Shown: positions 1 through 5,949 of the stretch, in pieces | How positions within the stretch are numbered: the stretch's first letter is position 1 | How the letters are laid out: every line of letters starts with the position of its first letter | IMG/VR virus record: IMGVR_UViG_3300015360_000175 | Span: 1-25,777 of that record | Direction: 5' to 3' (one strand) | From: a virus | Length of the DNA: 25,777 bases | The notes under the pieces: generated by a model | What the model was told of the DNA's origin: nothing | The model's database searches: none | The model's input: only the letters and a program-made list of their open reading frames with translations | Translations under genes and position numbers: made by a program

Positions 1-52
1 CAACAGTGCACCCCGCGTCGACCGCCTGCGACGAGAGTCCCGCGCGCCCTCT

Positions 53-739
53 GTGGTCCCGTCGCGGATTCGCGCCGGCGATGTGGTGCGTTTGGGCACC
101 CACCGCCTGGTGTGCTGCGACGCGAGGGACGTGACGCCGCCTCCGCGCGCGGGGGTCGTGCTTTTTGATCCGCCGTTTGAAGATCAAACGCTCGTGCGCA
201 ATTTTCCGCTGTCGGATTTCGCTGCGGGCGACCTGTTGGTGTTTGGCAATTGCTCCCACGCAACACAGCGCAACGTGCAGACCTCACTGCCGTGGCGTTT
301 TCAGTTCGTGTGGGACGCGGTCGCACGCCATTGCGCGGCCGCGGATCGCCCGCTGTGGGGGCACAAAACCTGCGACTGGTTTTCGACGCGAAACGTGTAC
401 GACGGGCGCACCGTGCGCGATCCCGACAGCGGAAGCGGAGACGACCCCCGAGGCGGGCCTTTGACCTCGGTCTATCGCGCGCCGATTACCACCGTTGCCG
501 AGCACCGTGCGTACGCCAAGCCGGTCCCATGGCTCGCGATGTTGCTCGGCAACTGCACGGCGGGTCTGATTGTCGATCCGTTCGCGGGGACCGGGAGCGG
601 ATTGCTCGCCGCCGAGATGCTCGGTCGGCGTTGGTGGGGCGTCGAAATCTCCCCACTTCGCTGCGACATCATTGTGGCGCGCTGGGAGTCGTACTCTGGC
701 GAAACGGCTGAAATCTCGACCAGCAACCCCTTGACGTAG
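53..739 (+). CDS. DNA methyltransferase, beta-class motif order (N6-adenine or N4-cytosine)
   Basis: This protein probably transfers a methyl group from S-adenosylmethionine to an exocyclic amino group of DNA bases, giving self-modification or protection of phage DNA. The early segment GDVVRLGTHRLVCCDARD resembles the N-terminus common in phage DNA methylases. Motif IV follows as LFDPPFED (about residues 37-44). Motif I comes late, as IVDPFAGTGSG followed by GVEIS (about residues 173-199). IV before I is the beta-class order. The start shown is a GTG at 53, but the frame is open back to the window edge, so the true start may lie upstream and the gene may be incomplete here; an upstream ParB-like domain, as in the gene at 2563, is possible. 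No target-recognition region can be named. The -35 of a promoter candidate overlaps its last codons. The family call is secure; the base modified is not. Confidence 0.85.
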   Translation: MVPSRIRAGDVVRLGTHRLVCCDARDVTPPPRAGVVLFDPPFEDQTLVRNFPLSDFAAGDLLVFGNCSHATQRNVQTSLPWRFQFVWDAVARHCAAADRPLWGHKTCDWFSTRNVYDGRTVRDPDSGSGDDPRGGPLTSVYRAPITTVAEHRAYAKPVPWLAMLLGNCTAGLIVDPFAGTGSGLLAAEMLGRRWWGVEISPLRCDIIVARWESYSGETAEISTSNPLT

Positions 740-759
740 GGCACCTGCCCTGTTAGTGT
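731..759 (+). promoter_or_regulatory. sigma70-like promoter candidate with extended -10
   Basis: TTGACG (731-736) is followed by a 17-bp spacer and TAGTGT (754-759), with TG at 751-752 making an extended -10. It overlaps the end of the methyltransferase gene and would drive the small-gene chain starting at 823. The inverted repeat GGGCA-CC-TGCCC (739-750) lies in the spacer, where a repressor could act. Confidence 0.5.
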
Positions 760-793
760 TCCTGTGTCGGGATCACTCAGACACCTGACGACC

Positions 794-825
794 TCTCACT
801 GGGCACTGCCCGGAGCCACACCATG
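794..825 (+). repeat. start-associated direct repeat A, copy 1
   Basis: This 32-bp sequence is identical to 1080-1111 and ends exactly with the ATG of the 66-aa ORF. It contains an 11-bp inverted repeat (GGGCA-C-TGCCC, 801-811) and a GGAG Shine-Dalgarno core 7 nt before the ATG, so it works as a portable ribosome binding site and possibly as a protein-binding site. Its layout recalls the start-associated sequences of cluster K mycobacteriophages. Confidence 0.9.
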
Positions 826-1023
826 TTCAGCACCACGCAGACGGTTGACCTGATCGGCACGACCCGGACGTTCTCGACGAATGACCACGCCGTCGGGGTG
901 TTCGTCACGGAATCGAACGGTGCGATGTCCCAGCGCGTCGGCACCTCGCAGACGCCGCGGTTTCGGTCCCAAAAACAGTTCGCCTCCTGGGTCCGGTCTC
1001 ACCTCAACAGCGGGATCCGGTGA
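823..1023 (+). CDS. small hypothetical protein (66 aa)
   Basis: I do not recognise this protein. It is small and soluble-looking, with no membrane segment or cysteine pattern; the C-terminal third is basic (PRFRSQKQFASWVRSH). The ATG at 823 is chosen because it sits at the end of repeat A, 7 nt after a GGAG Shine-Dalgarno core. It is the first gene after the promoter candidate at 731-759. Its stop overlaps the GTG of the next micro-ORF by 4 nt (GTGA, 1020-1023). It occupies the variable position in the first of two cassettes with conserved flanks. A small early accessory or host-takeover protein is possible, but nothing in the sequence shows a function. Confidence 0.6.
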   Translation: MFSTTQTVDLIGTTRTFSTNDHAVGVFVTESNGAMSQRVGTSQTPRFRSQKQFASWVRSHLNSGIR

Positions 1024-1112
1024 CCGCGACCGCCCTCATGCAACTCGTCGGGCAGCGCACAGGCTGCCTGACACCACTTTCTCACTGGGCACTGCCCGGA
1101 GCCACACCATGA
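1020..1112 (+). CDS. 30-aa micro-ORF bridging two genes
   Basis: This ORF begins at a GTG overlapping the previous stop by 4 nt and ends at a TGA overlapping the next ATG by 4 nt. The first residues (VTATALMQLVG) closely match the N-terminus of the HTH protein at 1351 (NATALMQLVAG), because its first part is repeat B. Its C-terminal part is repeat A read as protein. It looks like the truncated 5' end of a duplicated HTH gene, kept open so that ribosomes can pass from one gene to the next. It may be a translational relay rather than the source of a functional peptide. Confidence 0.4.
   Translation: MTATALMQLVGQRTGCLTPLSHWALPGATP
1025..1050 (+). repeat. direct repeat B, copy 1 (truncated HTH-gene 5' end)
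   Basis: These 26 bp are identical to 1362-1387, which encode residues 5-12 of the HTH protein. This copy is followed by unrelated sequence and then by the second repeat A, so it marks one edge of a duplicated cassette. Confidence 0.9.
1080..1111 (+). repeat. start-associated direct repeat A, copy 2
   Basis: This is the second identical 32-bp copy of repeat A. It ends with the ATG of the 81-aa ORF and has the same inverted repeat (1087-1097) and GGAG core. The copies start 286 bp apart. Confidence 0.9.
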
Positions 1113-1354
1113 AAACAGCAACGACGAACGACAATTCTTTACCCATGGTCCCGATCGTGACGACAGAAACGTCAATGCGATGGCTAAATCCCACCACACA
1201 GAAGGTTTCCTCAAAAACAGCGGCGGTGCGCCTCGCCCGCGAGCTCGGCTTTCGTGTGCTGACATCCGGCGGGCTGGTGGAGCAGGTCCAGCTTACGACG
1301 CGTGACGACGAGCCCGAGGCGTGGGCGTGGGGTGTCACGGTGCATCCCGAATGA
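1109..1354 (+). CDS. small hypothetical protein (81 aa)
   Basis: I do not recognise this protein. It has a polar N-terminus, then a segment MRWLNPTTQKVSSKTAAVRL (about residues 23-42) leading into a short helix and strand. There are no membrane segments. The ATG at 1109 is chosen over in-frame upstream codons because it follows the repeat A ribosome binding site and overlaps the preceding TGA by 4 nt; longer versions would run into the 66-aa ORF. Its own TGA overlaps the ATG of the HTH gene (1351-1354). It fills the variable position in the second cassette and shows no obvious similarity to the 66-aa protein in the first. Confidence 0.6.
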   Translation: MKTATTNDNSLPMVPIVTTETSMRWLNPTTQKVSSKTAAVRLARELGFRVLTSGGLVEQVQLTTRDDEPEAWAWGVTVHPE

Positions 1355-1794
1355 GTGTGAACGCGACCGCCCTCATGCAACTCGTCGCCGGGAGATCCCC
1401 GGCGGCGCTGCGTGGCGCGCTGTCCGCGCTGCGCGCAATTCGGGTGGACTCCCCGGTCGTCACTCATCGCGTCTCGCGCGTTGCGCAGGACGCGCTCACC
1501 GATCCGGGCGCCGAGTGGTCAGATGCCGAGCGCGAGGCGCTGGCGGATGCGGCGGGGGCGAGCGCAGACCACCCGTACGCCGACGATCCGGCACGTGACT
1601 GTCTCTCCGCACTCCTCACGACGTCCGGTCTCTCGCAAGTCGAGCTCGCGCGCGTGCTGGGTCGCGACGAGCGGACGGTGCGACGGTGGCTGGGTGGGCA
1701 GATGCCGATCCCGCAATCCGTCGCCGACTGGCTCGACCGCATGGCGGTTGAGGTCGAGCCAGAGGCGGTGACGCTGCGCGTGTCGCGCGGGTGA
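1351..1794 (+). CDS. HTH DNA-binding protein (147 aa)
   Basis: This is probably a DNA-binding regulator. The C-terminal half holds a helix-turn-helix of Xre/Cro or antitoxin type: CLSALLTTSGLSQVELARVL then GRDERTVRRWLGGQMPIP (about residues 84-121), followed by SVADWLDRM. The N-terminal half is alanine- and arginine-rich, predicted helical and not recognised. The ATG at 1351 overlaps the previous stop by 4 nt. It is the last gene of the plus-strand chain and converges with the minus-strand operon ending at 1832. The palindromes at 739-750, 801-811 and 1087-1097, or the one at 2373-2396, could be its operators; this is inference from proximity. The antitoxin-like HTH raises the possibility of a toxin partner, but none is evident next to it. 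Confidence 0.7.
   Translation: MSVNATALMQLVAGRSPAALRGALSALRAIRVDSPVVTHRVSRVAQDALTDPGAEWSDAEREALADAAGASADHPYADDPARDCLSALLTTSGLSQVELARVLGRDERTVRRWLGGQMPIPQSVADWLDRMAVEVEPEAVTLRVSRG
1362..1387 (+). repeat. direct repeat B, copy 2 (inside HTH gene start)
   Basis: This 26-bp sequence is identical to 1025-1050 and lies within the first codons of the HTH gene. It is presumably the source copy. The two B copies start 337 bp apart. Confidence 0.9.
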
Positions 1795-1816
1795 CACTTC
1801 GCGCTTCCGTTGAGCA

Positions 1817-1837
1817 CGATGACGTAACCGGTCATCG
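1817..1837. terminator. weak hairpin between convergent genes
   Basis: CGATGAC and GTCATCG form 7-bp arms around a 7-nt loop between the plus-strand HTH gene and the end of the minus-strand RHH gene. There is no T tract on either side, so a role as a bidirectional terminator is only suggested by position. Confidence 0.25.
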
Positions 1838-2086
1838 GCGCGCGCGCTTGGCGAGAGTTTCACGTGAAGCATCAGCGGGCGCGGGGCGTGGGTCCACGCG
1901 CATCGGGAGCGCGAGGTACCCGCGAATCAGGTCCGAGACGGTCAGCCGGCGCGCTTGCGCGATCGCTTGGATGACCCGTTTCTCGGCAGCGGTGACCTTG
2001 ATGCGGACGTCGAGCGTGCGGACGTCGGAAAGGAAGGGTTCCCGAACCTCCTTTCGGGAACCCTTGGCGTCGGTGGCGTCGGTCAT
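1832..2086 (-). CDS. ribbon-helix-helix (CopG/Arc-like) protein, 84 aa
   Basis: This is probably a dimeric DNA-binding repressor or accessory protein. The core reads LDVRIKVTAAEKRVIQAIAQ then RRLTVSDLIRGYLALP (about residues 25-62): a short strand followed by two helices, as in ribbon-helix-helix proteins. The basic C-terminus may be disordered. The ATG overlaps the stop of the upstream gene by 4 nt on the minus strand, so the two genes form one operon from the promoter at 2396-2373. Small RHH proteins often repress their own promoters, which makes the palindrome in that promoter a natural target; that link is inference. Codons 8-18 form a perfect hairpin with AGGAGG in the loop. Confidence 0.65.
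   Translation of the reverse strand: MTDATDAKGSRKEVREPFLSDVRTLDVRIKVTAAEKRVIQAIAQARRLTVSDLIRGYLALPMRVDPRPAPADASRETLAKRARR
2034..2065 (-). repeat. 13-bp perfect inverted repeat inside RHH gene, loop AGGAGG
   Basis: The arms at 2034-2046 and 2053-2065 are perfect complements and the 6-nt loop reads AGGAGG in the mRNA sense. It lies over codons 8-18. No ATG, GTG or TTG follows the loop within normal Shine-Dalgarno spacing, so it is not an internal start. It could be an mRNA pause or control hairpin, or a DNA binding site. Confidence 0.85.
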
Positions 2087-2316
2087 GCGTCGTCGGTCGT
2101 GTCGACCAGCGCGCCGTTGACCAGCGCGAAGGACTGCGCGTAGCCATCCCAGCCGTCCGCCTCGATCTGCGCGGCGAAGGCGTCAGACACTGGGGCTGTC
2201 TCGAACACCCCATCGGGATCCCGCGCGTCGCGGCGGGCGTTGGCGATCGCATCGGCCGGCGACGTGCCGAGCGCGTAGATGGAGGCGGAATCGTAGGCTG
2301 CGTAAAAGTTGGGCAT
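2083..2316 (-). CDS. small hypothetical protein (77 aa)
   Basis: I do not recognise this protein. It is acidic and alanine-rich, with aromatic residues near the start (NFYAAYDSASIYALG) and a middle segment SPADAIANARRDARDPDG that looks helical. It has no cysteines and no membrane segment. The ATG at 2316 follows a GGAG core with 9-nt spacing. It is the promoter-proximal gene of the minus-strand operon and overlaps the RHH gene by 4 nt. An acidic small protein next to an RHH protein could be a partner or toxin-antitoxin component, but nothing in the sequence proves that. Confidence 0.6.
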   Translation of the reverse strand: MPNFYAAYDSASIYALGTSPADAIANARRDARDPDGVFETAPVSDAFAAQIEADGWDGYAQSFALVNGALVDTTDDA

Positions 2317-2372
2317 GGTCTGAATCTCCGTGGCGGTGGTCTGTCGTGCGGCGTCGTTCGCCTCACACCAGA

Positions 2373-2396
2373 AACGTAGCCCCGTATAGCTACGTT
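2373..2396. promoter_or_regulatory. palindromic operator candidate AACGTAGC-N8-GCTACGTT
   Basis: Perfect 8-bp arms with an 8-bp centre fill the space between -35 and -10 of the minus-strand promoter and overlap the -10. A protein bound here would block RNA polymerase. The RHH protein (1832-2086) and HTH protein (1351-1794) are the nearby candidates. Confidence 0.75.
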
Positions 2397-2401
2397 GTCA
2401 A
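2373..2401 (-). promoter_or_regulatory. sigma70-like promoter of the minus-strand operon
   Basis: On the minus strand a perfect -35 TTGACA (2401-2396) is followed by exactly 17 bp and TACGTT (2378-2373). Transcription would start near 2366, about 50 nt before the ATG at 2316. Confidence 0.7.
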
Positions 2402-2562
2402 CCCCTCGGGATTTGTCGCCCCAGTCAGACTGGCGACACGGAGCCTCAGCGCGGCCATATTGTACCAGCGCCCGCCGCGCGTAGCCTGCGCGTCGTGTAG
2501 ATTGCCGATGAGCCGCGCCTTCGAAGCGCGAGCGTATCCCCACACCGAAACACCACTCCCTG

Positions 2563-4026
2563 ATGGCACTCGACACTGCCGACACTGCCGACACCGCACA
2601 CGGCGACAGGTCCACGGGCGAGCTCATCACCAACGCATGGGACATCGCACGCGTGATCCCCTACGCACGCAACCCGCGCAAGTTGAGTGACGCGCAGATT
2701 GCTGGCATCGCCGGATCGCTGAAGCAATTCAAGTTTCGGCAGCCGATCGTCGTCGACAAAGACGGCGTAGTCATCGTGGGGCACACGCGCCTGCAGGCGG
2801 CGCGACAGCTGGGTTGGACGCACGTTCCGGTGCACGTGGCCGACGATATGTCCGTCGCAGACGCCAACGCGTACCGGATTCGCGACAACCGATCGCACGA
2901 AGCCGGCCAATGGGATGAAGACTTGCTGGCGGTCGAAATCCGAGCGCTCATGGCCGACGAGTACGACATAGGGCAAACGGGCTTCCTGTCGGACGAGCTG
3001 TCGAAGATCCTTGAGCGAGAGCAGGAGGTCGCCGCGCCCGATGCGCTGGTGCTTGAGCCCGTGCCGCTTGTGTTCGCGCCCGATGTGATCGCGGGCAAGG
3101 CGTTTGAGCACTACCGAGCGACTGGCTTCCCGTATCGTACGCTGCCGCTCTGGCAGTGCATGATGGCCATCAACAACCTCGCGGCGACGGAAACCGAATC
3201 GCTCGCCCGCACCACGACCGCGTATCAGGTGGCCGACACGTTTCACCCGCACCGCTATCACGCGGCCGCGACGGGCATGCGCTCGCCTGTAGAGTCGTTC
3301 CATATCGACAAGTCGCTGCGCAAGGTCTGCGATCACGCGGTGGAGAACAATCTGCCGAGCATTTACGCACTTCTTCAGCTCGTGAACAGCACGCAATCGT
3401 GCTCCAACTTTCGACCCGGCTTCGCGGCACTCTTGTACCGCACCTACGGCAAGCCCGGCGACACGGTGCTCGATACTTCGACCGGCTACGGCGGGCGGCT
3501 CGTGGGATTTATGGCGTCCGGGCTCGGTCGCTACATCGGCATTGACCCGAACGTGCCAACGTACGAAGCCAATACGCGAATGGCCGAGGCGCTCGGCTTC
3601 GCTGATCGCGTCGAGCTTATCAATCTGCCGGCCGAGGATGTGCCACACGCACCGCTCGAAGGACGGTGCGACTTCGCCTTTACGTCGCCACCGTACTTCG
3701 CCAAAGAGCGCTACAGCGACGACGACACTCAGTCCTGGAAGCGATACGGCACCGGCGAGGCGTGGCGCGTCGGCTTTCTGCGCCCGATGCTCGCGCTACA
3801 GTTCGCCGCGCTCAAGCCAGGTGCGTTTAACATCGTGAACATTGCCGATGTCATCATCAAGAAGGAAAGCTACCCGCTCGAACAGTGGACTATCGAAGAC
3901 GCAAAAGCGCTCGGATTCATCTATCACCGTACCGATCGCTTCGTCATGCCGTCGCGCATGGGATCGCCTGACGACGACGAACCGGCCACGGAGCCCGTGA
4001 TCGTGCTCCAAAAGCCGAGCGCATGA
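2563..4026 (+). CDS. ParB-like domain fused to a DNA methyltransferase
   Basis: This 487-aa protein joins two recognisable parts. Residues about 24-130 are a ParB/sulfiredoxin-like domain: NPRKLSDAQIAGIAGSLKQF, then QPIVVDKDGVVIVGHTRLQA, with the GHTR box near residue 72. A linker and a helical region (about 190-295, including CSNFRPGFAALLYRTYG) follow. The C-terminal part is a SAM-dependent methyltransferase: motif I VLDTSTGYGGRL (about 302-313), IGIDPN after it, and the catalytic TSPPYF (about 374-379). Here motif I precedes IV, unlike the enzyme at 53. ParB-methylase fusions are common in phages and are thought to modify phage DNA. The codons just after the start contain a 9-bp unit repeated three times (2572-2598, DTA-DTA-DTA). 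The gene stands alone after the divergent region and ends 49 bp before TerS. The base modified is unknown. Confidence 0.85.
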   Translation: MALDTADTADTAHGDRSTGELITNAWDIARVIPYARNPRKLSDAQIAGIAGSLKQFKFRQPIVVDKDGVVIVGHTRLQAARQLGWTHVPVHVADDMSVADANAYRIRDNRSHEAGQWDEDLLAVEIRALMADEYDIGQTGFLSDELSKILEREQEVAAPDALVLEPVPLVFAPDVIAGKAFEHYRATGFPYRTLPLWQCMMAINNLAATETESLARTTTAYQVADTFHPHRYHAAATGMRSPVESFHIDKSLRKVCDHAVENNLPSIYALLQLVNSTQSCSNFRPGFAALLYRTYGKPGDTVLDTSTGYGGRLVGFMASGLGRYIGIDPNVPTYEANTRMAEALGFADRVELINLPAEDVPHAPLEGRCDFAFTSPPYFAKERYSDDDTQSWKRYGTGEAWRVGFLRPMLALQFAALKPGAFNIVNIADVIIKKESYPLEQWTIEDAKALGFIYHRTDRFVMPSRMGSPDDDEPATEPVIVLQKPSA

Positions 4027-4075
4027 GGCTGCCACCGCCCGTGCTAGTCGCGTGAGCGCTCAGCGCAGGACATAA

Positions 4076-4573
4076 ATGGCACGCACCGGACGCCCTACGA
4101 GCAAATGGGACCCGCGCTATGTGGCGCAAGCCTACCGGCTCGCCATGCTCGGCCTCACGGACGTGCAGATCGCGGCCGCGTTCGATGTGAGCGAACGCCA
4201 GCTAAACAACTGGAAGAAGAAGTACCCCGAGTTGCTTCAGTCCTTAAATAACGGGAAGCTGCCAGCCGATGGCAATGTGACGCTCAGTCTGTATCAGCGC
4301 GCAATCGGCTACGTCCACGATCACGAGCACATTCACGTGCTGCGCGACGGCACGGTCGTGCGCGTGGCTACAAAAAAAAGGTACGCGGCTGACACGACCG
4401 CGTGCATCTTTTGGTTGAAAAACCGGCAGCGCACCTTGTGGCGCGATGTCGCGCGGGAGGACGAGGGCGATCCCGTTGACGCGGCGCGCGAGCTCCGCCG
4501 GATGCTCGCCGACATGGACACCGCGGACGGAGTCACCGCGTTGCAAGACACGAGCAAAACCGGCAGTGATTGA
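4076..4573 (+). CDS. terS: terminase small subunit
   Basis: TerS recognises the packaging site on concatemeric phage DNA and hands it to TerL. Residues about 22-58 form the expected HTH: LAMLGLTDVQIAAAFDVS then ERQLNNWKKKYPELL. The middle holds DTTACIFWLKNRQRTLWRD (about 102-120), a signature of this small-subunit family, and an acidic tail follows. The ATG has an AGGA core 6 nt upstream. The stop region overlaps the start of TerL. An A8 run (4372-4379) gives the in-frame string ACA-AAA-AAA-AGG; a -1 slip there would end at a TGA (4390-4392) and give a product of about 105 residues, which is only a possibility. A 10-bp palindrome (4053-4062) lies in the short gap upstream. Confidence 0.85.
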   Translation: MARTGRPTSKWDPRYVAQAYRLAMLGLTDVQIAAAFDVSERQLNNWKKKYPELLQSLNNGKLPADGNVTLSLYQRAIGYVHDHEHIHVLRDGTVVRVATKKRYAADTTACIFWLKNRQRTLWRDVAREDEGDPVDAARELRRMLADMDTADGVTALQDTSKTGSD

Positions 4574-5945
4574 GACCGCGCGCGCGCTGTCGTCTCGGTG
4601 GTACCCGCTGCGGCCGGTGCCGGAACAGGCAAGCTACGTGCTCAGTGCGCATCGCTTTAACGTTGTCCCGGCGGGAAGACGGAGCGGCAAGACGGAACGC
4701 GCGAAGCGCAAACTCGTGAAGTCCGCGCTCGGACGACCTCTGCGTCCGGTGCGGCACACGGAGCCGCAGCGGTTTTTCGCCGCCGCGCCGACACGACAGC
4801 AAGCAAAACACATTTATTGGGAGGACTTGAAGGCGCTGACGAAAACGCACTGGGCTCGGCGGCCGCTCGAATCGGAATTGACGATCGAGGTTACGACGGG
4901 CGCGAAGCTGCTGGTGTTTGGCATGGACCGCGCCGAACGGTTTGAGGGGCAACCGTGGGATGGCGGCGTGCTCGACGAGTTTGGGAACATGCACGCAAAG
5001 GCGTGGGAAATGAACGTGCGCCCCGCGCTGTCAGATCGCGACGGCTGGTGCGATTTGATCGGCGTGCCAGAAGGGCGCAATCATTACTGGGACACGTACA
5101 AAAAAGCGCAAGCGGAGATGCTTGTCCACGGCGCAGCGAGCGAGTGGGCTGCGCACACGTGGCTGTCGGCGGCCGTGTTGCCCGCCAAGGAAATTGAGGC
5201 CGCACGACGCGATCTGGACCCGCTGACGTTTGCGCAGGAGTATGAAGCCAGCTTCGTGAACTTTGAGGGGCGCGCGTATTACGCGTTCACGGACCACAAT
5301 CACCGGCGATTGCGGCCGTTGTACAACCCTGATGCGCCGCTCATCATCTGTTTTGATTTCAATGTGAAACCTGGCGTTGCCGTCATTGCGCAGGAGTTGC
5401 GCCTGTCGCCCTCAAGCGCGCCGGTGACGTGCGTGCTGGGCGAGGTGTGGATTGCGGACAACAGCAACACGCGCCTCGTGTGTCGCCGTCTGCTCACCGA
5501 TTGGGGCACGCATCGCGGCCCGGTCGTCGTGTTCGGGGACGCCACGGGCGGCGCGCGCGGCACAGCGCAATTAGCCGGATCGGATTGGGATATCGTGAAA
5601 GACAGTTTGCGGGGCGGTGACGGCGAATACGCGCTGGCCGGGTTCGGCCACCGGCTGGACATGCGCGTTCCGCGGGCGAATCCGACGGAACGCGCACGGC
5701 TGAACGCTATGAACACGCGGCTCTGTACGACGGCGGGTGACCGGCGCTTGCTCGTCGATCCGTCGACCGCACCGCATCTCGTCACGGACTTGGAGGGCGT
5801 GTCGGTGGTCAAGGGCGGCAGCGGCGAGATCGACAAGGACAAGAATAAAATGCTGACGCATATCAGTGACGCGTTAGGTTATTACGTGGCTGCTGTGTTC
5901 CCCACCGCCCCGACGGGCGTGGCCTTCACTTCTCTTTTCGCGTAA
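4566..5945 (+). CDS. terL: terminase large subunit
   Basis: TerL is the ATPase motor and nuclease that packages DNA into the prohead. The N-terminal ATPase has a Walker A of terminase type, PAGRRSGKTERAKRKL (around residues 34-50), and a Walker B, GGVLDEFGNM (about 133-142). The C-terminal RNase-H-like nuclease has acidic motifs CFDFNVKPG (about 262-270), VFGDATGG (about 322-329) and THISDALGYYV (about 430-440). The GTG at 4566 is chosen because it overlaps the TerS stop by 8 nt and gives a 459-aa protein; a longer in-frame version from 4446 would put unrelated sequence in front and overlap TerS by more than 100 nt. No good Shine-Dalgarno sequence precedes the GTG, so translation is likely coupled to TerS. 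Confidence 0.95.
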   Translation: MIETARALSSRWYPLRPVPEQASYVLSAHRFNVVPAGRRSGKTERAKRKLVKSALGRPLRPVRHTEPQRFFAAAPTRQQAKHIYWEDLKALTKTHWARRPLESELTIEVTTGAKLLVFGMDRAERFEGQPWDGGVLDEFGNMHAKAWEMNVRPALSDRDGWCDLIGVPEGRNHYWDTYKKAQAEMLVHGAASEWAAHTWLSAAVLPAKEIEAARRDLDPLTFAQEYEASFVNFEGRAYYAFTDHNHRRLRPLYNPDAPLIICFDFNVKPGVAVIAQELRLSPSSAPVTCVLGEVWIADNSNTRLVCRRLLTDWGTHRGPVVVFGDATGGARGTAQLAGSDWDIVKDSLRGGDGEYALAGFGHRLDMRVPRANPTERARLNAMNTRLCTTAGDRRLLVDPSTAPHLVTDLEGVSVVKGGSGEIDKDKNKMLTHISDALGYYVAAVFPTAPTGVAFTSLFA

Positions 5946-5949
5946 GCCC

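Larger units (their letters stand above)
2317..2562. other. divergent regulatory region
   Basis: This 246-bp stretch separates the minus-strand operon from the plus-strand ParB-methyltransferase gene and holds no credible gene. It carries the strong minus-strand promoter and its palindrome (2373-2401) and a second imperfect palindrome (TGTCGCC at 2414-2420, GGCGACA at 2432-2438, with AGTC/GACT inside). A weak plus-strand promoter candidate is GCGACA (2433-2438), a 19-bp spacer and TATTGT (2458-2463). No clear Shine-Dalgarno sequence precedes the ATG at 2563. Confidence 0.6.

Noticed and set aside
881-1108. Longer version of the 81-aa ORF starting at 881
   Set aside because: It would overlap the 66-aa ORF in another frame; the ATG at 1109 has the repeat A ribosome binding site and a 4-nt overlap.
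2034-2065. Intrinsic terminator or internal start in the RHH gene
   Set aside because: The hairpin lies near the gene's 5' end without a T tract, and no start codon follows the AGGAGG loop at usable distance.
4053-4062. Palindrome TGAGCGCTCA before terS as a packaging site
   Set aside because: A single 10-bp palindrome in GC-rich DNA is too weak to call; pac or cos sites cannot be recognised from this alone.
4446-4565. N-terminal extension of TerL from an ATG at 4446
   Set aside because: It overlaps TerS by more than 100 nt and its translation is arginine/serine-rich and unlike terminase; the GTG at 4566 gives a normal N-terminus.
5098-5106. A6 run in terL as a frameshift site
   Set aside because: The string C-AAA-AAA-G is not a canonical heptamer in this frame and TerL is intact across it.
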